Made by a program: the position numbers and the translations under genes
The notes under the pieces: generated by a model
What the model was told of the DNA's origin: nothing
Database searches by the model: none
The model's input: only the letters and a program-made list of their open reading frames with translations
In this document: one piece after another, positions 34,978 through 44,775 of the stretch
Numbering within the stretch: the stretch's first letter is position 1
Layout: each line of letters begins with the position of its first letter
NCBI GenBank assembly: GCA_937921485.1
Contig: CAKZSV010000016.1
Location: 1-64,000 of the forward strand
Reading direction: 5' to 3'
Source of the DNA: an uncultured bacterium
Lineage (GTDB): Bacteria; Spirochaetota; UBA4802; JAGODF01
Length of the DNA stretch: 64,000 nucleotides

Positions 34978-36294
34978 TTATTGAATAATTTTCCAGCCGT
35001 TTATGCGCCCGAATATTTCCAGAGGACGAATGAAATCGCCATACGCCATCGACGCGTGATGTGCGATGCCATTGTACACGACTTTTTCGAGCACTTCTTT
35101 TACCGGAGCGTCAAATGTTACCTTTACGTAGGTTCCCCGTAGTTTTTTGTCCATCGGAATTCCATGTGCCCGCTGTAAAAAAATGCGCTGGGCATCTCCG
35201 GAGTTATCGAAGCGCAGGATGGAGATATCGCCGGTTTTCAGCACGAAATCGGCAGTGACGCCTTTCCCGCCGGCGAAATAGGTATCGAGCGAGCGTACGC
35301 ATTTCCCGTCCCAGAGATTGCAGGGCGCCACGCCGCAGTGCCACAGTAGCGCGCTATCTTCATCGAAATCGACCTGGGAAAAATCGAAAAGATACGGCGT
35401 TTCCGCACCAAGCGCTTTGTGCGCCAGCATTGAAAGTGCACCCTCTACATCGCCTTCGCAGGCTAAAATTGCGCTTTCGGACTGCACCAGCGACATCGCC
35501 GCGCAGGGAGAGGTGCCGTAGCGTGCGGCAAACTCCGGCCAACAGCGAATGGCAAGCGCCGAAAGGTTTTCCTGTTTCATAAATGCGTCGATGCGCGCAG
35601 CCAGTATCGCAGTTTTTTTTGCCTGTTCTTCGGTGATGCCGCTCGTATCGAAGGTCTTTTGCACAATATCATTCCAGCGCGATACCTCACTTTCGGAAAC
35701 AGGCTGTTCGTACACATCCAAAAGCTCGTAGTGGTCGATGAGCACGCCGAAGCGCGCGTATGCTTCAAGGTCGCGCACGCTCAGATTGAAAAAACCGTGT
35801 GCGCGGAATCCCGCAATGCCGATATGCGCCGACGAAAGCGCTTTTCGCACGCGAATCGCATCGACCCAGTCGGTATCTATTGAGCGCGACACAATGGCAT
35901 GATAATTGCGCACGCCTGCTTTGTAGAGGTTGGACGCATTCAAATTCACGCCGCAGACGGAATTGAGCCGGATTTTCCCCCCATCGTAGGGAAGCTCGGG
36001 AAGTCCCCACAGAAGCACGGGCTGGGGTAGAGCTTTCTTTAGTTCAAGCAGCAGATGGCCAAGGTGGAATGTGCCGCTTATGCAGACCAGCCCATCGATG
36101 TGTTTTTCTGAAAGGAAACGCGCAGCCTTTTTTGCATCGTCAATTTCGATGACAAGCTCCGGCCAGATGGCGCATTCCGCGCTGGGTAATGTTGCAAGGT
36201 CTTTTTTTATCCGGTTGAAAATCTCGCCCGCGGCATGGTAGTCGAAGGTTTTACGTGCCAGGCAGACGATGCCAAGCGTGATGTGCTGTTTCAT
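34978..36294 (-). CDS. L-fucose/L-arabinose isomerase-like protein (candidate sulfoquinovose isomerase)
   Basis: 438 residues. The N-terminal half has Rossmann-like alpha/beta repeats (TLGIVCLARKTFDY, HIDGLVCISGTFHLGH), and the C-terminal half carries the family's metal-site region: LSALAIRCWPEF, SESAILACEGDVEGALSM, LLWHCGVAPCNL. Fucose/arabinose isomerases interconvert aldose and ketose with Mn2+. Between the SQ transporter and the SQase, the expected reaction is sulfoquinovose to 6-deoxy-6-sulfofructose. GAGGT precedes the ATG by 7 bases; the SQase gene follows after 11 bases. Substrate is inferred from context. Confidence 0.75.
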   Translation of the reverse strand: MKQHITLGIVCLARKTFDYHAAGEIFNRIKKDLATLPSAECAIWPELVIEIDDAKKAARFLSEKHIDGLVCISGTFHLGHLLLELKKALPQPVLLWGLPELPYDGGKIRLNSVCGVNLNASNLYKAGVRNYHAIVSRSIDTDWVDAIRVRKALSSAHIGIAGFRAHGFFNLSVRDLEAYARFGVLIDHYELLDVYEQPVSESEVSRWNDIVQKTFDTSGITEEQAKKTAILAARIDAFMKQENLSALAIRCWPEFAARYGTSPCAAMSLVQSESAILACEGDVEGALSMLAHKALGAETPYLFDFSQVDFDEDSALLWHCGVAPCNLWDGKCVRSLDTYFAGGKGVTADFVLKTGDISILRFDNSGDAQRIFLQRAHGIPMDKKLRGTYVKVTFDAPVKEVLEKVVYNGIAHHASMAYGDFIRPLEIFGRINGWKIIQ

Positions 36295-36307
36295 GGTGGT
36301 ACCTCGT

Positions 36308-37789
36308 TTATGTATTCATCAAGCGTTCGTATGATTGTCCCGTAAGCTCTTCGCATACGGCACGGGTGCGGCTGTCAACCTCGCTTTTCTTTCCGCCGCT
36401 TTTCAGCCGCTCGATTTCTGCGATGAGCACGGCATGCGTTTCGGGCGTGATATTGAATTTCCGCGCGATGATGATGCCGAGTACAATGAGCAGAAGCGGC
36501 AGGGAGAAGAAAAGGATGCGGAGCCAGAAAAGCGTGGTTTCCGCCTGCGGCTGGTTGATAGAGCGGCTGATACCGTCGATAATCTCAATAACAGGCTTTT
36601 GATAGCCGATGATGTCGAGCATTATGCCGATGAAGAAAATTGTCAGCGCGTTGACGATTTTACGGATGAAGGTCATCGCGCCCGCGTAGGAGCCCGCGCG
36701 CTTTTTGCCGGTAATCATCTCATCGACATCGGTCACCGAAGGAAGAATTGCCCAGGGCACCATGGTGCCGGCCGAAAGTCCGATGCCCATGAGTCCCGAT
36801 ACGGCAATGATGAGGTAAGGCGATGTTTCTTTGTTGAAAAATGCAGTGAGGATAAGCCCAACTCCCCAGATGCACAGTCCGACGATGTAGGCAAATCCCT
36901 TGCCTTTTTTATTGGAGATGTAAACATATACCGGAAGCATTGAAACCTGGGCCAGAAGCATCGCGCCGACGCAGGTGGCAAAGAGCTTTTCATTGCCAAT
37001 ATAATACGTGAGATAATAAATAAAAAGCGCCATGAGTACATCCATCGCCATATACGAAGCGATGTACATTCCCATGTGCAGGCGAAACGAGCGATTGTGT
37101 CGCATGGAAAAAAGTTCCGAGAAAAAGCCGGAAATAGTAAGCGAAGGAGCAGACTCGCAGGATTCCATCTCCCATGTGCCGTGGAAGACGATGATCCAGG
37201 GAATCATGTAAAAGATGCCGAAGATGACCGACATCACCAGAAAGCCTTCGGCTTTATTGTGCGCGAAATAGGTATCGATGATAAGTTTGGGCACCACAGC
37301 GCTTACCAGCGATGAAAACTGAGAGCACATCATGCGCGCGCCAGAGAGCCGCATCCGGCTTTTGTAATCGCAGGTCATTTCGGCATTCAAAGCGGAATAG
37401 GGCACCATGACCATGGTGAACGCGGTGCGGAAAAGAATGAAGGCGGTTACATAATACAGGAAAGAAAGATAGATGTTATCGAACCGCACGGCCACCCACA
37501 GCATGATAAACGTAAGCGCTACCGGCAGCATGCCTGCGAGAAAATAAATTCTGCGACGGCCGAAGCGGCTTTTCGTGCGGTCGGAAAGATAGCCCATCAG
37601 CGGGTCGGAAATGGCATCCCATATTTTTCCGGGAAGCATCACCAGGCCTGCAAGCGCGGGAGGAAGCCCGACAATGTCGGTGAGAAAGAACATGAAAAGA
37701 AGGCTTATGATGAGAAATGAACCGCCGCCGTAAAAATCGCCCACGCCGTACGCTATGAGATGATACCATCGAAGCGGTCTGTTATCCAT
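36308..37789 (-). CDS. GPH-family sugar:cation symporter (candidate sulfoquinovoside importer)
   Basis: 493 residues, about 12 membrane helices. Glycoside-pentoside-hexuronide features: YGVGDFYGGGSFLIISLLFMFF, ISDPLMGYLSDRTKSRFGRRR, and a VPYSALNAEMT segment. The E. coli sulfoquinovose transporters YihO and YihP belong to this family. The ATG at 37787-37789 has GGAGG 8 bases upstream. First gene of the operon, 74 bases downstream of a consensus promoter. A transporter for another glycoside is possible, but the SQase partner points to sulfoquinovose or its glyceride. Confidence 0.85.
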   Translation of the reverse strand: MDNRPLRWYHLIAYGVGDFYGGGSFLIISLLFMFFLTDIVGLPPALAGLVMLPGKIWDAISDPLMGYLSDRTKSRFGRRRIYFLAGMLPVALTFIMLWVAVRFDNIYLSFLYYVTAFILFRTAFTMVMVPYSALNAEMTCDYKSRMRLSGARMMCSQFSSLVSAVVPKLIIDTYFAHNKAEGFLVMSVIFGIFYMIPWIIVFHGTWEMESCESAPSLTISGFFSELFSMRHNRSFRLHMGMYIASYMAMDVLMALFIYYLTYYIGNEKLFATCVGAMLLAQVSMLPVYVYISNKKGKGFAYIVGLCIWGVGLILTAFFNKETSPYLIIAVSGLMGIGLSAGTMVPWAILPSVTDVDEMITGKKRAGSYAGAMTFIRKIVNALTIFFIGIMLDIIGYQKPVIEIIDGISRSINQPQAETTLFWLRILFFSLPLLLIVLGIIIARKFNITPETHAVLIAEIERLKSGGKKSEVDSRTRAVCEELTGQSYERLMNT

Positions 37790-37862
37790 GTACACGACCT
37801 CCTTTTGGATTTTATCTGGATACTATATCATCAACCCATAACCCGTGTGAAGCATAAAACGC

Positions 37863-37891
37863 ATATAAATTGATAACGATTTAAATGTCAA
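37863..37891 (-). promoter_or_regulatory. Promoter of the transporter-isomerase-SQase operon with regulon motif
   Basis: Minus strand: TTGACA with TTATAT at 17 bases or TATATG at 18. The spacer carries TAAATCGTTATCAATTTATAT-like sequence (broken here: TAAATCGTTAT then CA then ATTTATAT), nearly identical to the AOR promoter. Confidence 0.72.
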
Positions 37892-37913
37892 GGGTTATTT
37901 TGCGGGTTTTGGG

Positions 37914-37982
37914 GCTCTGACCCCACCCGGTAGGAGCAAGGATATGATGCTCTGACCCCGCGCGAAATGGTGCTCTGACCCC
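37914..37982. repeat. Three direct copies of GCTCTGACCCC
   Basis: Copies at 37914-37924, 37949-37959 and 37972-37982. The complement, GGGGTCAGAGC, is a sequence I associate with REP-like elements near IS200-type transposases; no transposase is present here, so these may be orphan sites. Confidence 0.6.
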
Positions 37983-38091
37983 GCCTGGGAGCGAAGTGGC
38001 CTTTCCGCAATACTCTTGACACATTTCGTCGTTTTTTCCAGGCTGTATGCGGGTGTACGGTATAGTATTTAATTCATCACGGAGAGATAAT

Positions 38092-38856
38092 ATGATAACG
38101 ACAAAAATTGAAGACGGCGTGCTTTTAGCGGAATTCTGCAATGGCAAGTACAACTCCATTACGCTTGAAACGCTGCAGCAATTGCGGGAAGCGGTCCAGA
38201 AAACAAACTCTGATCCTTCTATAAAAGGCATTGTGCTCACGGGACAGGGTAGGGTTTTTTCATCGGGGTTTGACCTGCCCACCTTTATGGGGTTTAAGGA
38301 CCTCAAAGAAGTCACGGATTTTTTTGAACAATGGGCCGAACCTGTTTTTATGGAATTTTTCATGTGCACCAAGCCCACGGTGGCGGCCATAAACGGGGCG
38401 GCCATGGCGGGCGGGCTTATTCTGGCCACCGCGTGCGATTATCGCGTGGCAAAAAAACATCCGAAAATTCAGCTCGGCATGACCGAAATAAAAATCGGCC
38501 TTGGGCTTTCCGTGGTGCAGTCGGAAATCATGCAGTTCGGGTGGGACAGCGCGAAAAAATTCCGCGATATCATGTACAATGGCGAGCGCTATGGCGTGGA
38601 GGATGCATTGAAACTCGGCATTGTGGACGAACTTGCCGAAGAAGACAGGCTTTTACCGCGCGCGAAAGAAATCGTGACGAAATGGTATGATAATCCCGGC
38701 AAGGCTTTCGGCATGCTGAAGCTCGGGCTTCGCCGGCCCATCTATGACCGGATGAAGCATTATCTTGAAAATTCAAACTGGAAAGACGGCTTCAACTGTT
38801 TCTTCAATCCCGAAACGCGCGCGGCAATCGATTTCGTGATAAAGATGATGGGGTGA
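38092..38856 (+). CDS. Enoyl-CoA hydratase/isomerase (crotonase) family protein
   Basis: 254 residues. Crotonase fold with oxyanion-hole segments SSGFDLPTF and NGAAMAGGLILATACDYRVA, and a possible catalytic Glu in MTEIKIGLG. GGAGA precedes the ATG at 38092; the frame extends to 38047. Exact reaction unknown: the family covers hydratases, isomerases and decarboxylases. It stands alone between the SQ operon and dispersed repeat copy C. Confidence 0.85.
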   Translation: MITTKIEDGVLLAEFCNGKYNSITLETLQQLREAVQKTNSDPSIKGIVLTGQGRVFSSGFDLPTFMGFKDLKEVTDFFEQWAEPVFMEFFMCTKPTVAAINGAAMAGGLILATACDYRVAKKHPKIQLGMTEIKIGLGLSVVQSEIMQFGWDSAKKFRDIMYNGERYGVEDALKLGIVDELAEEDRLLPRAKEIVTKWYDNPGKAFGMLKLGLRRPIYDRMKHYLENSNWKDGFNCFFNPETRAAIDFVIKMMG

Positions 38857-38862
38857 TAACAT

Positions 38863-38975
38863 GGATATCTCTAAAAACCGCTTTCATCCTTACAATTAGC
38901 ATCAAAAGAAAGCGGTTTTTACCTATATAGTGTGCCCACAAGGGAACATCCTTATAATGGTTATTAGAAGTTCCC
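38863..38975 (+). repeat. Dispersed two-hairpin repeat, copy C
   Basis: Starts 6 bases after the crotonase stop. Arms AAAACCGCTTTC/GAAAGCGGTTTT and GGGAAC/GTTCCC. Its right edge abuts the stop codon of the convergent PIN gene, so it separates two converging genes and could terminate both. Confidence 0.85.
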
Positions 38976-39404
38976 TTACTTTAAAAGTGCGTTTACAAAA
39001 CCAAGCGGAGCGATATTGTCCGCTATCCGTTTGTCGAACGTGAGAATTGCGATATCGGGATAGATGAGGAGAAATTCAAGCGCAGTAGCCAGGTGTATGG
39101 CATCTAAGGTAGGTACTGGCTCTACCGGGAATGGGAGTGATGCGCGATTTCTCACTGAGTGGGTTATTTCTAAAAGCGACCATCCTCTTTGCGCGTTTGT
39201 AAGCATGCCGCGCAGGCGTTGTCGCTCTGAAGGTTTAATAAGTCCGTGCGACTCAGCCCGCAGGATGGCGCGCTCAGCTTCGACAATCGAAAGCGTTGAG
39301 GTCACCACGGCTTCAGCTTTATTCAGGATAGCACGCACGGTATTTCCCTCCGGTTCTCCCAGAAGCCATGCCAAAAGAGCAGATGTCTCGAGATATACGG
39401 GAAT
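38976..39404 (-). CDS. PIN-domain toxin (VapC-like) with non-standard start
   Basis: PIN ribonuclease, 142 residues if translation begins at the ATT that overlaps the antitoxin stop (TGATT). That start restores the family N-terminus IPVYLETSALLAWLLGE; the first usual start (TTG at 39374) would remove it. Acidic residues lie in VYLETS, SIVEAERA, TLDAIHLATAL and LTFDKRI; the first is Glu where Asp is usual. Second gene of a Phd/PIN pair. Confidence 0.75.
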   Translation of the reverse strand: MPVYLETSALLAWLLGEPEGNTVRAILNKAEAVVTSTLSIVEAERAILRAESHGLIKPSERQRLRGMLTNAQRGWSLLEITHSVRNRASLPFPVEPVPTLDAIHLATALEFLLIYPDIAILTFDKRIADNIAPLGFVNALLK

Positions 39405-39700
39405 CAGTCGGCGCGCTCCTCGTCAATCAGTCGTAGTGAGGTGCCGCCGGGAAGAGCAATTGGTGATACGGGGAGTGCGCGCGTGCTCTTTTTTGCCATC
39501 GTCAACATCCCTTTTTCAATCCATTCAGATTTAAGTTCAACTTTTTCACGATGGAGCACTTCCACTGAAGGGTGTCGCAGTTCAGCGATAACGCGGTCAC
39601 GATCGGTCACCAGGACAAGCGTACCGCTTTGTGCTTCCTTGAGATATGCGCTGAGGTTATTTTTCAATGCCTTAACGCCGACGGTTTTAATTGTTCGCAT
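39404..39700 (-). CDS. Phd/YefM-type antitoxin
   Basis: 98 residues. The N-terminus MRTIKTVGVKALKNNLSAYL and VLVTDRDRVIAELR are the Phd DNA-binding fold; the C-terminal third is the flexible toxin-binding tail. Its promoter contains a palindrome that fits an autoregulatory operator. Confidence 0.85.
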   Translation of the reverse strand: MRTIKTVGVKALKNNLSAYLKEAQSGTLVLVTDRDRVIAELRHPSVEVLHREKVELKSEWIEKGMLTMAKKSTRALPVSPIALPGGTSLRLIDEERAD

Positions 39701-39706
39701 ATCATA

Positions 39707-39735
39707 AATGTAGCTACCGGTAGCTACAATGTCAA
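39707..39735 (-). promoter_or_regulatory. Autoregulated promoter of the Phd/PIN pair with palindromic operator
   Basis: Minus strand TTGACA, 17 bases, TACATT. A perfect 20-bp palindrome, TGTAGCTACC followed by GGTAGCTACA (39709-39728), fills the spacer and reaches into the -10 box, so a bound antitoxin dimer would exclude RNA polymerase. Confidence 0.8.
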
Positions 39736-39748
39736 GGAAAATATTGAG

Positions 39749-41005
39749 TTATGTATCGTTTTCTGTGGTTATTGAGTTCGTTTTTTCGCGGAAGATTGCA
39801 TATTCATGCACCGGCGCGTCGAAACGAACGCGGTAGATTTTTCCCGATTGCGCGGTCGTGGCGATTTTACCTTCATCGGCAATTTCGCACACGCGGTATT
39901 TTCTATCGCGCACCGCGTGATCGAGGATGGGGTAGATTGCTTCGATGGTGTCGCCTGCGGAAATGGGATTGTGCACCCTCATGTAAATTTCCGTTTCGTC
40001 GCGCCCTGTATCGACAACGTAGCCTAAAAAGCGCGCGCCTTTAATTGTAGGCACGGATTTTTTCCCTTTCATGCCTTCAAATTCATTGAAAAGGTCTTCC
40101 GTGTAGGGCCGGTGGCTTATGAGTTCTAGTTCGCGGCGCCAGAATGGAAGTTTGCGTGCGAATTCATCGTGATTATCAAGCAGCGACAGTGCTTCCGCAT
40201 AGACGCGCGCGGTATTTGCTGTGTAGTACACCGATTTCATTCTGCCTTCGATTTTAAAGGCGTCAACCTTAGCGTGTGCGTATTCGGGCAGGCGGCGAAT
40301 GAGGCAGAGGTCTTTCGATGAGAGAATTTCAGTGCCCCGCGCGTGTTCGATGATGTCCAGATGATTGCCTTCCCGATTTTCTTCCATGATTGCATATTTC
40401 CACCGGCAGGGGTGGGTGCATTCTCCCGCGTTGGCGTCCCTGCCGGTAAAATAGCGGCTGAGCAGGCAGCGCCCGGAGTACGAGATGCAGAGCGCCCCGT
40501 GTACAAACACTTCGATTTCCATGTCGATGGCTTCGCGGATGCGGCGGATTTCCTCAAGCGTTGCTTCGCGGGCAAGCACAATCCGCGAAATGCCGGCATC
40601 CTGCCAGAACCGTGCGGCGTAATGATTGAGCGTGGACATCTGCGTTGAAAGATGCAGCGGTACGCTAATGCCTGCTTCGCGTATGAGCAAAAGCATCCCC
40701 GGGTCGGATATCATGATGGCGCGGAAAGGAATATGCTTTATGGATGAACAATATTCTTTTACGCGCCCGATGTCGTCTTCGTGAAGAAACGAGTTTAAGA
40801 GGAAAATCGCCTGTACGCGGGATTGTGCACAGAAATCGACCGCGCTGGCGATTTCCTCTGTGTTAAAGTTACCGCTCCCTGCGCGGAGATTGAAATCTGT
40901 TCCGCCAAAATACACCGCGTCCGCACCATAGTGCACGGCAAATCGGAGTTTATCCATATTCCCTGCAGGGGACACAAGGGCGGGGCGTTTACTCTGCGGC
41001 TGCAT
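39749..41005 (-). CDS. U32 peptidase-family protein, tRNA hydroxylation (TrhP-like)
   Basis: 418 residues. VFVHGALCISYSGRCLLSRY, then FTGRDANAGECTHPCRW, the cysteine cluster of the U32 group that includes TrhP (YegQ), needed for prephenate-dependent 5-hydroxyuridine at tRNA position 34. RlhA, which modifies 23S rRNA, is a relative. The ATG at 41003-41005 lies within the end of mltG (17-base overlap); the much longer upstream frame has no family residues. Confidence 0.85.
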   Translation of the reverse strand: MQPQSKRPALVSPAGNMDKLRFAVHYGADAVYFGGTDFNLRAGSGNFNTEEIASAVDFCAQSRVQAIFLLNSFLHEDDIGRVKEYCSSIKHIPFRAIMISDPGMLLLIREAGISVPLHLSTQMSTLNHYAARFWQDAGISRIVLAREATLEEIRRIREAIDMEIEVFVHGALCISYSGRCLLSRYFTGRDANAGECTHPCRWKYAIMEENREGNHLDIIEHARGTEILSSKDLCLIRRLPEYAHAKVDAFKIEGRMKSVYYTANTARVYAEALSLLDNHDEFARKLPFWRRELELISHRPYTEDLFNEFEGMKGKKSVPTIKGARFLGYVVDTGRDETEIYMRVHNPISAGDTIEAIYPILDHAVRDRKYRVCEIADEGKIATTAQSGKIYRVRFDAPVHEYAIFREKTNSITTENDT

Positions 41006-41996
41006 TGTTTTTTTTCTCGCTGCGCTGATACTTTTGCACCGCGCGATTGTGTTCAAAGATGGTTTTCGAAAAAAAATGCGACCCGTCATTGCGGGACACG
41101 AAAAAGAGGTAATCGGAAGGCGTGGGATTGAGCGCCGCAAGAATTGCTTCTTTTCCGGGCGAACATATAGGTGTTGGGGGAAGTCCATAATGGATATAGG
41201 TATTGTACGGTGAAGGATTTCGAAGGTCTGCCAGATATATGGGGCCGGTGAACCGCTTTGCCGCGTAGCGGACCGTGGGGTCGCAATCAAGCTTCATGTG
41301 CTTTTTCAAGCGGTTATGAAATACCGATGAGATATACGGCCGCTCCGAAGCAAGCTTTGCCTCTTTTTCAATGAGCGATGCCATGGTGAGAAGCCGGTGG
41401 CGGTCGAAACCGAACTTCGACATGTTTGCGAGATCAATTTTATCCAGGACGATGCTCAGCCTTTCGTGCATTGTTTTTATGACTGTTTTCGGATCCGCGT
41501 CTTCGGGGAAGATATAGGTGTCCGGAAAGAGGTACCCTTCCGCGCTTTTCGCTAAGATTCCGATGGAACGCAGGTAGGGGGTATTCGATGCGTGATAGAG
41601 GAATTCGTCCTTTTTTGTTACCCCCTGCTTTTCGAGCCGCTCGGCAATCTGATAGATATTGAATCCTTCGGGAATGGTCACCCGCGCTTTGACAATATCG
41701 CCGCTGTATAATTTTTTTATGATATGATAGCTGCTTGTTCCCGCACTGATGCGGTATTTACCGGGTTTTATTGATGTCATTTTTACAAGTGATGACATGA
41801 GCGTGAAAAACTTTTCACTTTCGATGAGATTGCGCTCTTTAAGCCGTCTGGCAACTGCATGCAGGTTTTCGCCAGCATTGATATAGATGATGTCATCATG
41901 CATGAGCCGGGGGGCTGAATTGAAATAGTACAGTGCTGAAGCTATGAGCACAATCGCGATAAAAAATAATATCATTTTTTTGAAAAATTGTATCAT
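40989..41996 (-). CDS. mltG: Endolytic murein transglycosylase MltG
   Basis: Cuts nascent glycan strands at the inner membrane. 335 residues: one N-terminal membrane helix (MILFFIAIVLIASALYYF), a LysM-like region (GENLHAVARRLKERNLI) and the YceG catalytic domain with ASLIEKEA (catalytic Glu) and NPSPYNTYIHYGLPPTPICSPG. Overlaps the downstream U32 gene. Confidence 0.93.
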   Translation of the reverse strand: MIQFFKKMILFFIAIVLIASALYYFNSAPRLMHDDIIYINAGENLHAVARRLKERNLIESEKFFTLMSSLVKMTSIKPGKYRISAGTSSYHIIKKLYSGDIVKARVTIPEGFNIYQIAERLEKQGVTKKDEFLYHASNTPYLRSIGILAKSAEGYLFPDTYIFPEDADPKTVIKTMHERLSIVLDKIDLANMSKFGFDRHRLLTMASLIEKEAKLASERPYISSVFHNRLKKHMKLDCDPTVRYAAKRFTGPIYLADLRNPSPYNTYIHYGLPPTPICSPGKEAILAALNPTPSDYLFFVSRNDGSHFFSKTIFEHNRAVQKYQRSEKKNNAAAE

Positions 41997-42228
41997 GCAG
42001 TTTTCCTGTGTTATAATCGTGCATGCAACATGATGATCGATGCAATTGCATTACAATATGAAATATTCCCCCTCGCGATTTGCAATATCCAATGGCATGG
42101 GGTATTCTGCAAGCATTTTGTATATTTAATGTGTGATCATGCGCACTTCGCAAGGCCGTTTTCATTTATAGTTGACAATGACGTTATACGTAAAAAATTT
42201 ACCCTATGTAGATATTAGGGACAACTAT

Positions 42229-43933
<1,705 letters not shown>

Positions 43934-43951
43934 GATATTCCTGATACTGTG

Positions 43952-44024
43952 TGGGCGCTGACGGGATTGAACCGCCGACCCTCTGCTTGTAAGGCAGATG
44001 CTCTCCCAGCTGAGCTAAGCGCCC
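43952..44024 (-). tRNA. tRNA-Val (anticodon TAC)
   Basis: 73 nt. Acceptor GGGCGCT/AGCGCCC, D-arm AGCTCAGCTGGGAGAGCA, anticodon stem TCTGC-CTTACAA-GCAGA with TAC, and T-arm with GGTTCAATCC. The 3' CCA is not encoded. It begins 5 bases after the HU gene, so both may be cotranscribed. Confidence 0.95.
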
Positions 44025-44029
44025 GTATT

Positions 44030-44308
44030 TTAATTCGGATCCAGTAATTCTTCGGTCATTTTGCTTGCTTTGAATGAAATGACCTTTTTTGGGGGAAGAG
44101 TCAATTTCTTCCCGGCAATCGGTGAAAAAACGTTGCGGCCTTTTCTCGAACATCGGGTAAACGTGCCGAATCCGCGTATCTCTACTTTTTCACCTCTTTC
44201 GCAGCTTTCGATGATCTGCTGCAAAAAATTATCGACAATATATCGAACCACATTTCGCTGAATGCCGCTTTTCTGCACGAGATTTTCGATGATTTTTTGC
44301 TTTGTCAT
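44030..44308 (-). CDS. HU/IHF-family DNA-binding protein
   Basis: 92 residues: helical base (TKQKIIENLVQKSG), the beta-arm (EIRGFGTFTRCSRKGRNVFSP) and C-terminal strands. The arm tip has GRNVFSP in place of the common GRNPRTG, which suggests a divergent member. GAGGAG lies 4 bases before the ATG at 44306-44308. Confidence 0.9.
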   Translation of the reverse strand: MTKQKIIENLVQKSGIQRNVVRYIVDNFLQQIIESCERGEKVEIRGFGTFTRCSRKGRNVFSPIAGKKLTLPPKKVISFKASKMTEELLDPN

Positions 44309-44360
44309 ACACTCCTCGTGTCGAGCGGCATTCAAAGGATATGGGTTGCTGTTTGCGCAA

Positions 44361-44648
44361 TTACGACTGTGAAGCCTGCGCCTGAAGTTTGTTGACTTTC
44401 AATGCCAGACGGGATTTTTTCCGCGCGGCAGTTTCTTTTTTAATCACTCCTTTTCGAACGGCGGAGTCAATGGTTTTGACAAATTCTTTTTGAATTTCCG
44501 AAAGATTCGCATGATTAGGATTTGCGGGATCGAGTGCCGCAAGAGCTTTCTTTGCCGTTGTGCGGATGGCTGATTTCACCTGCCGATTATCCATTCTGCG
44601 CCTGGCGTTGGTTTTTGCTCTTTTCTTTGCTGATTTAATGTTTGCCAC
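44361..44648 (-). CDS. rpsT: 30S ribosomal protein S20
   Basis: 95 residues with the S20 start ANIKSAKKRAKTNARRR and the long basic helices. Start is GTG at 44646-44648 with AGGTG upstream. It precedes HU and tRNA-Val on the same strand. Confidence 0.93.
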   Translation of the reverse strand: MANIKSAKKRAKTNARRRMDNRQVKSAIRTTAKKALAALDPANPNHANLSEIQKEFVKTIDSAVRKGVIKKETAARKKSRLALKVNKLQAQASQS

Positions 44649-44684
44649 AGTATCACCTGAATAAAATGGAATTAGATGAATTGA

Positions 44685-44713
44685 CATACAAAAATAATAG
44701 CGACTACTGTCAA
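44685..44713 (-). promoter_or_regulatory. Probable rpsT promoter
   Basis: Minus strand TTGACA, 17 bases, TGTATG, about 35 bases before the GTG start. The -10 box is weak. Confidence 0.4.
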
Positions 44714-44775
44714 GAATTAATTGCACAATTGACAGATTTTTCAGAAGTATTAAAAACGCGGTGCGATTATCGCAC

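Noticed and set aside
41006..41290. Longer N-terminus for the U32 protein
   Set aside because: The extra 95 codons lie antisense-like over mltG in another frame, with no family residues; the ATG at 41005 matches the family start.
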